Source of the DNA: JABFXX01 sp036489755
Lineage (GTDB): Bacteria; Myxococcota_A; Polyangia; Haliangiales; Haliangiaceae
Direction of reading: 5' to 3'
DNA: 64,000 bases
NCBI GenBank assembly: GCA_036489755.1
Contig: DASXFD010000093.1
Location: 62,001 to 126,000 of the forward strand
Part shown: piece after piece, positions 1 through 9,046 of the stretch
How the letters are laid out: each line of letters begins with the position of its first letter
How positions within the stretch are numbered: position 1 is the first letter of the stretch
Notes under the pieces: generated by a model
The model's input: the letters and a program-made list of their open reading frames with translations, nothing else
Database searches by the model: none
What the model was told of the DNA's origin: nothing
Position numbers and translations under genes: made by a program

Positions 1-96
1 CTGCATCTCGTCGTGGCACGACAAGGCCTCCTGCGGCTTCTGGAGGCGCAGGAGATCTTCGGTGCGGATGTACTTCTCGTAGTCGGTCAGAGCCAT
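1..96 (-). CDS. Tryptophan 2,3-dioxygenase, N-terminal fragment (cut by window edge)
   Basis: The first 32 codons of a leftward gene start at an ATG at 96 and run off the window. The readable N-terminus (MALTDYEKYIRTEDLLRLQK, then a Cys-His-Asp-Glu-Met stretch) resembles the start of bacterial heme tryptophan 2,3-dioxygenases, where a 'LLxLQKP...HDEMQF' region precedes the heme-binding core. The enzyme opens the indole ring of tryptophan in the kynurenine pathway. Only the N-terminal helix is visible, so the heme ligands cannot be checked. The gene is divergent from groES. Confidence 0.7.
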   Translation of the reverse strand, partial: MALTDYEKYIRTEDLLRLQKPQEALSCHDEMQ

Positions 97-225
97 CCTG
101 GCGGCGGGTTTACCACGACCGATCGACGCTTCGCCAATATATTAAATCTATTGAGAAAAAACGTTAGTTGTTAGCACTCGCGGGAAAGGGTTGCCAAGCG
201 CGGTGAGCGTTGTTACTGGATCGCC
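97..225 (+). promoter_or_regulatory. groES promoter region
   Basis: This is the intergenic stretch between the divergent dioxygenase fragment and groES. It contains an AT-rich core at about 137-163 (ATATATTAAATC followed by TTGAGAAAAAACG), very unlike the surrounding GC-rich DNA, and is the likely place for promoter elements. The CIRCE-like operator lies directly downstream. I could not assign an unambiguous -35/-10 pair. Confidence 0.5.
171..197 (+). promoter_or_regulatory. CIRCE-like HrcA operator, right half degenerate
   Basis: The left arm TTAGCACTC at 171-179 is a perfect match to the CIRCE consensus (TTAGCACTC-N9-GAGTGCTAA). After exactly nine bases the right arm reads GGTTGCCAA at 189-197 and keeps six of nine consensus bases. 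Position (29 bp before the groES start) and spacing both fit a heat-shock operator bound by HrcA. The asymmetry suggests weaker repression than a perfect CIRCE would give. Confidence 0.75.
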
Positions 226-513
226 ATGAAGATCCGTCCTCTACACGACCGCATTCTCGTCAAGCGTCTCGACGAAGAGACCAAGACCACTGGTGGCCTG
301 TTCATCCCGGACTCCGCGAAGGAGAAGCCGATCCAGGCCAAGGTCATCGCCGTCGGCGCGGGCAAGCGCGACAAGGACGGCAAGATCATCCCGCTCGACG
401 TCAAGGCCGGCGATCGCGTGCTGTTCAGCAAGTACAGCGGCACCGAAGTGAAGATCGACGGCGAAGAACACCTCATCATGCGCGAAGACGACCTTCTCGC
501 TGTCCTCGATTGA
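226..513 (+). CDS. groES: Co-chaperonin GroES
   Basis: This is a 95-residue 10-kDa chaperonin of normal length. It begins MKIRPLHDRILVKRL and carries the mobile loop around residues 17-32 (EETKTTGGLFIPDSAKEK), which docks onto GroEL. The end, with EEHLIMREDDLLAVLD, is typical of the family. GroES caps the GroEL ring and closes the folding chamber in the cytoplasm. The gene is first in a two-gene operon, 24 bp before groEL, behind a CIRCE-like operator, so HrcA-type heat-shock control is likely. Confidence 0.98.
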   Translation: MKIRPLHDRILVKRLDEETKTTGGLFIPDSAKEKPIQAKVIAVGAGKRDKDGKIIPLDVKAGDRVLFSKYSGTEVKIDGEEHLIMREDDLLAVLD

Positions 514-537
514 TCACCTCCGAAAGCGAGAATTCAC

Positions 538-2169
<1,632 letters not shown>

Positions 2170-2189
2170 TCACGTCGCGTGATCGATGA

Positions 2190-2222
2190 AACGGGTCGGC
2201 CCTGCACAGGCCGGCCCGTTTT
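2190..2222 (+). terminator. Rho-independent terminator after groEL
   Basis: A 12-bp stem (AACGGGTCGGCC at 2190-2201 with GGCCGGCCCGTT at 2209-2220, one G-U pair) has a 7-base loop and runs into four T. The mirrored arm starts with AA, and the stop codon of the convergent LysR gene lies at 2221-2223. The hairpin may therefore serve both directions. Confidence 0.85.
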
Positions 2223-3111
2223 AGGTTTCGGCCGCAAGGTAGCGCTTGACGCCGTCGCTCAGCGCGTCGAACACGGCGCGGCAGCGCGGCGTCGCGCGCA
2301 GGTTCTCGTGCATCACGAGCCACACGCCGAGCCGCAAGTGCAGCGCGCTCGGCATCACGCGCACGAGGTCGTCGCGCTTGGCGAGCGGGACCTGCACGAT
2401 GCCGATGCCGGCGCCGGCGCGGATGAGCTCGAGCTGCGCGACGTCGCTCGTCGCCCGCAGCGCGAACCGTATGTTTGCGGACCCGGGGATGCGCGCGCGC
2501 ATCGCGCGCACCCACGCCGACTCGCGATCGACGCCGATCACGGTGTGCTGCGCGAGCTCGCGCCCGTTTTTCGGCGCGCCGTGGCGATCGAGATAGGCGC
2601 CGCGCGCGAACAACCCGAGCTCGACCGCGCCGAGCTTGCGCACGACGAGCGCTTTCTGGGCGGGCTCGGTCATGCGCACCGCGACGTCGGCTTCTTGGCG
2701 CAGCAGGTTCGATACGTCGTTCGTGAGCGCCAGCTCGAGCTCGAGCTCGGGATAGCGCGCGCGCAATGCCGCGACGATCGGCGGCAACACCTCGGTGCCC
2801 ACGATCTCGCTCGCGCTGATCCGGACGATGCCGCGCACCGCATCGCCCTGGCTCGAGGCTTCGCGGCGCATCGCGGCGACCGTCGACGCGATCGTCTCCG
2901 CGTACGGCCGGAGCGCGAGCGCGGCTTCGGTCGCCGCCAACCCGCGTTGCGAGCGCACGAACAGCGTGAGGCCGAGCGCGTCCTCGAGTGCCTCGACGTG
3001 ACGGCCGATCGTGGGCTGAGTGAGCGCGAGCGCGCGCGCGGCCGCCGACAGCGAGCCCTCGTCGACCACTGCGAGAAACGTGCGGTAGAGGTCCCACGAC
3101 GGGTCGATCAT
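2221..3111 (-). CDS. LysR-family transcriptional regulator
   Basis: This 296-residue protein has the LysR layout. A winged helix-turn-helix at about residues 5-64 contains FLAVVDEGSLSAAARALALT and IGRHVEALEDALG. A periplasmic-binding-protein-like effector domain follows at about 90-290. It is divergently transcribed from the NAD(P)-binding protein at 3182, with 70 bp between the starts, the usual arrangement for a LysR regulator and its target. The effector cannot be told from sequence. The ATG start is supported by a TATACT -10 seven bases upstream. Confidence 0.93.
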   Translation of the reverse strand: MIDPSWDLYRTFLAVVDEGSLSAAARALALTQPTIGRHVEALEDALGLTLFVRSQRGLAATEAALALRPYAETIASTVAAMRREASSQGDAVRGIVRISASEIVGTEVLPPIVAALRARYPELELELALTNDVSNLLRQEADVAVRMTEPAQKALVVRKLGAVELGLFARGAYLDRHGAPKNGRELAQHTVIGVDRESAWVRAMRARIPGSANIRFALRATSDVAQLELIRAGAGIGIVQVPLAKRDDLVRVMPSALHLRLGVWLVMHENLRATPRCRAVFDALSDGVKRYLAAET

Positions 3112-3118
3112 ACATTTT

Positions 3119-3124
3119 AGTATA
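3119..3124 (-). promoter_or_regulatory. -10 element of the LysR gene, leaderless-type
   Basis: On the minus strand TATACT lies seven bases before the LysR ATG at 3111. TTGTCG, 16 bases further upstream, could be the -35. There is no Shine-Dalgarno sequence, so a leaderless or nearly leaderless transcript is likely. Confidence 0.6.
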
Positions 3125-3181
3125 GATGCTGCACTGGTTTCGACAATTTCGTTTATCGGTAATCAGGTCCATGGTTGGCGC

Positions 3182-4141
3182 ATGAACAACAGAGCTGCAT
3201 TGGTCTTGGGAGCAACCGGTGGCATCGGCAGCGAGATCGCGAGCCGTCTCGTCCGCAGCGGCTGGCGCGTCCGCGCGATGGCACGGCACGTCGGGCAGAC
3301 CGCCGGCATGGAATGGGTCGGCGGCGACGCGATGTCGGCGAGCGACGTCGCTGCGGCGGCGCAAGGCACCTCCGTCATCGTGCACGCCGTCAACCCGCCC
3401 GGCTATCGCAAGTGGAACGAGGTCGTGCTGCCGATGATCGACAACACGATCGCCGCGGCACGTCGCGAAGGCGCACGCGTCGTGTTGCCCGGCACCGTCT
3501 ACAACTTCGGTCCCGACGCGTTCGAGCATCCGCTCGACGAGACGGCCGCGCAGGCGCCGGTCACACGCAAGGGCAAGATCCGCGTCGAGCTCGAGCAGCG
3601 TCTCGAGCACGGCGGCGTGAAGGCGCTGATCGTGCGCGCCGGAGATTTCTTCGGGCCGAAGGCCGGCAGCAACTGGTTCGGCCAGCTCGCGAAGCCCGGC
3701 AAGCCGGTCCGCTCGATCACGTATCCCGGCCGGCGCGGCGTCGGCCATCACTGGGCGTACCTGCCCGACGTCGCCGAGACGATGGTCCAGTTGCTCGAGC
3801 GCGACGCACTCGCCGACTTCGCGCGCTTTCACATGCGCGGCCACTGGGATGCCGACGGCACCGAGATGATCGGCGCGATCCGCCGCGCCATGGGCGAGGA
3901 CGTTCCCGTGCGGCGCTTTCCGTGGCCGATCGTGTGGCTGGCGTCGCCGTTCGTGCCGCTGTTTCGCGAGCTATGGGAGATGCGTTACCTGTGGAGCTCG
4001 CGGGTCGAGATGCGCAACGACCGCCTCGTCGCCGAGCTCGGCGCCGAGCCGCACACGCCGCTCGATGAAGCCGTGCGCACGACGCTCGAAGGGCTCAACT
4101 GCCTCGCGCCACACGGCCACGAAGCGGCGATGCCGGCCTGA
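3182..4141 (+). CDS. NAD(P)-binding Rossmann-fold protein (NAD-dependent epimerase/SDR-like)
   Basis: This 319-residue protein is an extended/atypical short-chain dehydrogenase. The nucleotide-binding motif GATGGIG is at residues 10-16, VVLPGTVYNFGP sits around the catalytic Ser/Thr-Tyr region, and FFGPKAGSNWF comes after the active site. Family members reduce or epimerise sugar or small carbonyl substrates. A classic YxxxK is not clear, so catalysis is uncertain and an NmrA-like sensor is possible. It is divergent from the LysR regulator and probably its target. Confidence 0.8.
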   Translation: MNNRAALVLGATGGIGSEIASRLVRSGWRVRAMARHVGQTAGMEWVGGDAMSASDVAAAAQGTSVIVHAVNPPGYRKWNEVVLPMIDNTIAAARREGARVVLPGTVYNFGPDAFEHPLDETAAQAPVTRKGKIRVELEQRLEHGGVKALIVRAGDFFGPKAGSNWFGQLAKPGKPVRSITYPGRRGVGHHWAYLPDVAETMVQLLERDALADFARFHMRGHWDADGTEMIGAIRRAMGEDVPVRRFPWPIVWLASPFVPLFRELWEMRYLWSSRVEMRNDRLVAELGAEPHTPLDEAVRTTLEGLNCLAPHGHEAAMPA

Positions 4142-4252
4142 TCGAGGTGCACGGAACTTCGGCACCTGTCGAAGCGCCTTGCAGCCGAGGCGGCGAACTC
4201 GCGCCCACCGGCCGATCGGGCAGGCATGTAAGTTGCTGGATGCGGTGCCGCT

Positions 4253-6544
4253 TTGCGCGCGCGTCTGGCTGTGGTGTTCGTGATCGCGCTCGCAGGCACG
4301 TCCGCAGCCCAGCCCGCTGGCTCGGATGGCTCGGCCGGCTCGGCCGGCTCGGCCGCAGCGACCGGCTCGGCTGCCGAAACTGGCTCCGGCTCGGCCGCGT
4401 CGCTCGCCCTGCCGACGATCGCGACGACCGGCCGCGTGATCGACAAGCTGGGCAAACCGGTCCGCGGCGCGACCGTCACGGTGGAAGGCACCGACGTCCA
4501 CACCACGACGAATCGGTTCGGCCGGTTCTCGATCAAGGCGCCGTTTCAGTCCGAGCTGACGATCGAGAAATCCGGCTTCGAGCTCCAGCTCGCGATCGTC
4601 TCGGGCGAGAGCCTCGACGATGTCGTCCTGCTCGGCTCCGCGGATCTGTCCGAGACGATCGAGGTCAAGGCCGACGCGCCGGTGCCGACCGCGGGCGCCG
4701 CCGAGCTCGATCGCGAGGAGCTCCAGCGCGTGCCGGGTACCGGCGGCGACGTCGTGCGCACGCTCACCGTGATGCCCGGCGTCGTGAACTTGCAGCTGCC
4801 GATCGGCTACTCGGGCGTCGTGATCCGCGGCAGCTCGCCGCAAGATTCGCAGATCCTCGTCGACGATTTCGAGATCCCGGTGCTGTTTCACAACATCGCG
4901 TTCCGCGCGATCTTGCCGGCCGAATCGATCCAGACGCTCGACTACATTCCGGGCGGCTTCGACGTCGCGTACGGGCGCGCGTCGTCGGGCATCGTCGCGC
5001 TCACCACGCGGGAAGGCACCGAGCATCGCAGCGAGCAGGCCGAGGTCAGCGTGATCGATGGCGGCGTGCTCGCGCAGGGCAAGGTCGGCGACGACACCAA
5101 CTACATGATCGGCTTCCGCCGCTCGACGATCGATCTGATCCTGCCGTACGTGATCCCGTCGAGCGTCGACCTCTCGCTGACGACAGTGCCGAGCTACTAC
5201 GACGGCCAGTTCCGCATCGATCACCGACTCAGCCAGAACTGGCGCCTCACGCTGTCGGACGTCGGCACGATCGACGTGTTCCAGCTCTACACGAGCAAGG
5301 ACACGAGCTCGACGACGAATCGCTTCTACAACCGCACCGCGTTCGATCGGCTCACCGGCCGGGCGACCTATCACGACGGGCCGTGGACCGCGACGCTCGC
5401 GCTGTCGGCGATCCTGCCGCAATTCAACTTCGACCTCGGCGCGGTCCAGCACATCGACGTCACGCAGCCGGCGATCACGCCGCGCGCCGAAGTTATTCGC
5501 ACCGTCGACGAGCTCGGCGGCTTGAAGAACGTCGAGCTGCGAGCGGGCGGCGAGCTCGTGCTCCAGAAGTCGTACGTCAACGTCGCGCTGCCGGACCCGA
5601 TGGTCGAAGGCGAGGCGTCGCAGGGCTACAACCCGATGGACACGTCGACGTCGTTCAAGGGCAACTTCTGGCAGCCCGATCCGGCCCAGTGGCTGTCGTT
5701 CGCCGCGAACATCGATCCGCGCATCCGGTTTCAAGCGGGCCTTCGGCTCGACGAGTTCATGCGAAACCACGACACCGAGATCCAGCCGCGCGGCAAGCTC
5801 GAGATCACGCTCGCGCCGAAGTGGACGCTGCGCTTGATCGCGGGCGCGTATCGCCGGCCGCCCGAGTATCAGACCGAGTCGCTGTACGCGAACCTGCAGG
5901 CCGAGCACTCGACGCAGACGATCGCGGGCCTCGAGTACAAGCCCGCCGAAGGCACGCACGTGCAGGTGTCGACGTACTACACCGATCGCTCGGACCTCAT
6001 CACGTACGACGCGAACATGGTGCTCGGCAACTGGGGTCGCGGCACGACGTACGGCGCCGAGCTGCTCGGCACGTATCACGTGGGACCGTGGTTCGCGTGG
6101 CTGTCGTACGCGTACTCGCATTCGACGCGCGTCGATTATCCGAACGCGCCCGAGCGCTTGTTCACGTACGACCAGCCGCACAGCCTCAACGCCGCCGCCA
6201 GCTGGCAGCACGGCAAGTGGACGCTCGGGGGTCGCTTCCAGCTCTATTCGGGACTGCCGTACACGCCGATCACCGGCGGCATCCTCAACAGCGACTCGAA
6301 CACGTACATCCCGATCAACGGCGTGGTGAACTCCGCGCGCGCACCGATCCACCACGAGCTCGATCTCCGCATCGATTACGCGACGCATCCGGGGCCGATC
6401 CAGCTCACGTACTTCATCGACGTGCAAAACGTCTACTTGGACCAGAGCGTGGTGACGTACTTCTACAGCTACGACTACACGCAACAGGCCGCGTTCAAGT
6501 CGATTCCGATCATCCCATCGATCGGCGTGCGAGGCGTGCTGTGA
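4253..6544 (+). CDS. TonB-dependent outer-membrane receptor with N-terminal carboxypeptidase-regulatory-like domain
   Basis: The 763-residue protein begins with a signal peptide (MRARLAVVFVIALAGTSAAQ) and a Gly/Ser/Ala-rich linker. A carboxypeptidase-regulatory-like domain follows at about 58-125 (GRVIDKLGKPVRGATVTVEG). A TonB plug comes next at about 135-245 (VPGTGGDVVRTLTVMPGV, VVIRGSSPQDSQILVDD, IPGGFDVAYGRASSGIV), then a long beta-barrel. Such receptors import chelated metals, vitamins or glycans using TonB energy. The substrate is unknown. The start is TTG, because no in-frame ATG or GTG gives an intact signal peptide. The stop overlaps the next gene by 4 bp. Confidence 0.9.
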   Translation: MRARLAVVFVIALAGTSAAQPAGSDGSAGSAGSAAATGSAAETGSGSAASLALPTIATTGRVIDKLGKPVRGATVTVEGTDVHTTTNRFGRFSIKAPFQSELTIEKSGFELQLAIVSGESLDDVVLLGSADLSETIEVKADAPVPTAGAAELDREELQRVPGTGGDVVRTLTVMPGVVNLQLPIGYSGVVIRGSSPQDSQILVDDFEIPVLFHNIAFRAILPAESIQTLDYIPGGFDVAYGRASSGIVALTTREGTEHRSEQAEVSVIDGGVLAQGKVGDDTNYMIGFRRSTIDLILPYVIPSSVDLSLTTVPSYYDGQFRIDHRLSQNWRLTLSDVGTIDVFQLYTSKDTSSTTNRFYNRTAFDRLTGRATYHDGPWTATLALSAILPQFNFDLGAVQHIDVTQPAITPRAEVIRTVDELGGLKNVELRAGGELVLQKSYVNVALPDPMVEGEASQGYNPMDTSTSFKGNFWQPDPAQWLSFAANIDPRIRFQAGLRLDEFMRNHDTEIQPRGKLEITLAPKWTLRLIAGAYRRPPEYQTESLYANLQAEHSTQTIAGLEYKPAEGTHVQVSTYYTDRSDLITYDANMVLGNWGRGTTYGAELLGTYHVGPWFAWLSYAYSHSTRVDYPNAPERLFTYDQPHSLNAAASWQHGKWTLGGRFQLYSGLPYTPITGGILNSDSNTYIPINGVVNSARAPIHHELDLRIDYATHPGPIQLTYFIDVQNVYLDQSVVTYFYSYDYTQQAAFKSIPIIPSIGVRGVL

Positions 6545-7230
6545 ACCGCCTCGTGCTCGTCGGGCTCGTCGTGCTGGCCGGCTGCGCGGGCAACATCGAT
6601 CCGCCGTGGCAGCTCTCGCACGAGCGCATCATCGCGGTGCGCGCAACGCCGCCGCACGTGGTCGCCGGCGAGCAGTCGACGATCGACGTGCTCGTCGGGC
6701 ACGTCGGCTCGGATGGCTCGAACGTGCAGGTCGAGCCACCGGATAGCGCGAGCATCGTGTCGCCGACGAGCCTGATGAACATCATCTCCGGCGACACGCT
6801 CACCGCGCCGAGCGACGGCGAGCTCGATCAGGTGCGCAGCGAGCTCGGCCTCGGCTCGGCAGATCCGGTGCCCGTCGAGCTCCAGATCGAAGCCGACGGC
6901 TTCGAGGCGCTGAAGACCGTGTTCGTCGGCGATTCGGGCGACAACCCGACGCTCGATGGCCTGATGATCAACGGCGCCGCACCGCCGAGCGATCCGACGC
7001 AAACGATCCTCGTGCCGGCCGACGTCGACGTGCGGCTCTTCGTGAACGCCGACGAGACGGTCGACAACATCAACTGGCTGACCTCGTGCGGCACGATGAA
7101 CGACTACAACCTGCACGACGCGTTCGTCCACGTGAACCCGACCGATCCGCAGAGCGGCCAGCTCGCGCTCGTGGTGCGCGACGAGAGCGGCGGCGTGGTG
7201 TGGCAGTACTGGTCGATCGCGGCCCAGTAG
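6541..7230 (+). CDS. Lipoprotein, first of two tandem paralogues behind the TonB receptor
   Basis: The GTG start overlaps the receptor stop (GTGA at 6541-6544), so the two are translationally coupled. The 229-residue product has a lipoprotein signal with lipobox LAGC at about residues 11-15. The mature part looks like an all-beta extracytoplasmic protein (RATPPHVVAGEQSTIDVLVG, later NINWLTSCGTMNDYN and GGVVWQYWSIAAQ). I do not recognise the family. Coupling to the receptor suggests a surface accessory or substrate-binding partner. Confidence 0.85.
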   Translation: MNRLVLVGLVVLAGCAGNIDPPWQLSHERIIAVRATPPHVVAGEQSTIDVLVGHVGSDGSNVQVEPPDSASIVSPTSLMNIISGDTLTAPSDGELDQVRSELGLGSADPVPVELQIEADGFEALKTVFVGDSGDNPTLDGLMINGAAPPSDPTQTILVPADVDVRLFVNADETVDNINWLTSCGTMNDYNLHDAFVHVNPTDPQSGQLALVVRDESGGVVWQYWSIAAQ

Positions 7231-7242
7231 CCGGCGAAGCCG

Positions 7243-7248
7243 TATACT
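7243..7248 (+). promoter_or_regulatory. -10-like TATACT before the second paralogue
   Basis: TATACT lies six bases before the GTG at 7255, with no Shine-Dalgarno sequence between. The second paralogue may therefore also be transcribed on its own as a leaderless message. Confidence 0.5.
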
Positions 7249-7254
7249 CGCGGC

Positions 7255-7926
7255 GTGCGGCCGATCTTCTTCATGCTCGTGGTCGCGGCGTGTGGCAGCC
7301 CCGCGCCGCCGTGGCAGCTCGCGCACGAGAGCATCATCGCGGTCCGCGCGACGCCGCCGCACATCGTCTCGGGCGAGCAAGCGACGATCGACGTGCTCGT
7401 CGGTCACATCGGCTCGGGCGTGGAGGTCGAAGCGCCGGGCAGCGCGGCCGTGCTGTCGCCGACGAGCCTCGCGCACATTCTCTCCGGCGCGACGATCACC
7501 GCGCCGGGTGGCACCGAGCTCGATCAGGTGCGCGGCGACCTCGGGCTCGGCTCGTCGGATCCGGTGCCGGTCGAGATCCAGATCGACGCCGATGGCTTCC
7601 AGGTGATGAAGACGGTCTACGTCGGCGACTCGGCCGCGAACCCGCTGCTCGAAAATCTCCTCGTGAATGGTGCGGCGCCGCCGACCGATCCGACGCAAAC
7701 GATCGTCGTGCCGGGCAACGTCGACGTGCAGCTGACCGGCAGCAACGACGACTCGATCGAGAGCATCAACTGGCTGACGTCGTGCGGCACGATGAACAAC
7801 TACGATCAGACGACCGCGACGCTGCACGTGAGCCCGACCGACACCCAAGACGGCCAGCTCGCGATCGTCGTGCGCGACCAGAGTGCCGGCGTGGTCTGGC
7901 AGTACTGGTCGATCGTCGCGCAGTAA
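7255..7926 (+). CDS. Lipoprotein, second tandem paralogue
   Basis: This 223-residue protein is clearly homologous along its whole length to the preceding one. It shares PPWQL.HE.IIAVRATPPH, LVGH.GS, DQVR..LGLGS.DPVPVE.QI.ADGF, INWLTSCGTMN and GVVWQYWSI. The signal ends in a lipobox (VVAAC). Conservation over the whole mature domain, including one Cys in LTSCGTM, argues for a recent tandem duplication with selection on the fold. Function is unknown. Confidence 0.85.
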   Translation: MRPIFFMLVVAACGSPAPPWQLAHESIIAVRATPPHIVSGEQATIDVLVGHIGSGVEVEAPGSAAVLSPTSLAHILSGATITAPGGTELDQVRGDLGLGSSDPVPVEIQIDADGFQVMKTVYVGDSAANPLLENLLVNGAAPPTDPTQTIVVPGNVDVQLTGSNDDSIESINWLTSCGTMNNYDQTTATLHVSPTDTQDGQLAIVVRDQSAGVVWQYWSIVAQ

Positions 7927-7997
7927 GCCGCACCTCCACGCTTCTCGCCGTGCGAAAATTTGCCCCCGCGCGGCACCTCGTCGGACAATTTTTTTCT

Positions 7998-8300
7998 ATG
8001 AGGTGGGTGCTGGTCCTCGCTGTCGTCGCCGGGTGCACGGAATCGCCGACGCTCGACACTCAAACGATCGCCGCAATTGTCTGCGACTGCATCACGCCGA
8101 CGGGCACGACCGCGTGCATCGACGAGCTCGAGCCCGAGATCGCATCGGGCAGCGCAGCGTGCTCGACGTGCGTGGTGCAGTACGAAGCAAGTTGCACGGA
8201 CTTGCTCGCGCAATGCGAGGTTCCGTGCATCCAGCAGCCCGGCGAGCCGATCGACCGACACTTCGCCCGCGAACAGGTGGAGACCCATGGCAATCCGTAA
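7998..8300 (+). CDS. Small Cys-rich lipoprotein
   Basis: This 100-residue product has a lipoprotein signal (MRWVLVLAVVAGC). The mature chain carries eight further cysteines, including CDC, CSTC and CEVPC clusters, which probably form disulfides outside the cytoplasm. I do not recognise the family. The ATG follows a run of seven T. The 3' end overlaps the next gene by 14 bp, so the two are probably co-transcribed. Confidence 0.75.
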   Translation: MRWVLVLAVVAGCTESPTLDTQTIAAIVCDCITPTGTTACIDELEPEIASGSAACSTCVVQYEASCTDLLAQCEVPCIQQPGEPIDRHFAREQVETHGNP

Positions 8301-9033
8301 GATCTCGCTTCTGATGTTCGCGCTGTGCGGTGTCGCCAGCGCGCAGACCGAACCGCCGCCGCCGCCAGCGCCGCCGCCACCCCCGACGCCGGAAGCGACG
8401 CCGCCACCGGCGCCTGCGCCACCGCCGGTCGCCGCGCCGGCACCCGTGGCACCGCCCGAGCACGAGATGTCGATCCACGACATGGACGACGATCGGCCGA
8501 ACGAGCTGTCGTTCGCGATCGGCGTCGGGTACGAACGCGCGACCACCGGCTCGTTCGACCTGCAGATGCCGAACATCGCGAGCGTTCGGCTGCGGCTGGC
8601 CACCGGGCTGACGTTCGAGCCGACGATCACGCTGTCGAACACGTCGGAGACGACCGATCCCGGAACCGGCACGACCTCGACGGAGACGATCACCGAGCTC
8701 GGCCTCGGCACGCTCGTGCGCTATCCGCTGATCCGCCACCGTCGCGTCGATTTCGAGATCGTCGGCAGCGTCGGCGTCGACATCTCGAAGGACTCGCCAC
8801 CCGGCGGCGACATGGACAAGACGACGACGACGTTCGGCATCGGCTGGGGCATCGGCATCGGCTACTGGCTGTCGCGGCACTGGCAGCTCTCGGCCACTGC
8901 GACCAATCCGCTGCTGGCGTTCACGAAGCAGAGCATGGAGACGAGCGCGACCGAGACGATGTCGACGACCACGACCAGCGTCGGCATCACGTTCGCGCCG
9001 GCCATCTCGTTCATGATCCACCTGTACAACTGA
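8287..9033 (+). CDS. Outer-membrane beta-barrel protein with proline-rich N-terminal linker
   Basis: The 248-residue product has a cleavable signal peptide (cleavage near GVASA-QTE). A Pro/Ala-rich linker of about 40 residues follows, then a C-terminal domain with the alternating pattern of a small outer-membrane barrel (FAIGVGYERATTGSFDL, FGIGWGIGIGYWLSRHW, ending ISFMIHLYN with an aromatic near the C-terminus). The linker could cross the peptidoglycan or bind partners. Function is unknown. It overlaps the Cys-rich lipoprotein gene upstream. Confidence 0.75.
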   Translation: MAIRKISLLMFALCGVASAQTEPPPPPAPPPPPTPEATPPPAPAPPPVAAPAPVAPPEHEMSIHDMDDDRPNELSFAIGVGYERATTGSFDLQMPNIASVRLRLATGLTFEPTITLSNTSETTDPGTGTTSTETITELGLGTLVRYPLIRHRRVDFEIVGSVGVDISKDSPPGGDMDKTTTTFGIGWGIGIGYWLSRHWQLSATATNPLLAFTKQSMETSATETMSTTTTSVGITFAPAISFMIHLYN

Positions 9034-9046
9034 TACAACTGGGCTC

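Noticed and set aside
4147..6540. Long frame in the shifted register through the TonB receptor, upstream of the first lipoprotein
   Set aside because: Its N-terminal 800 residues are Arg-rich nonsense in a shifted frame. Only the final part, from 6541, is a real gene.
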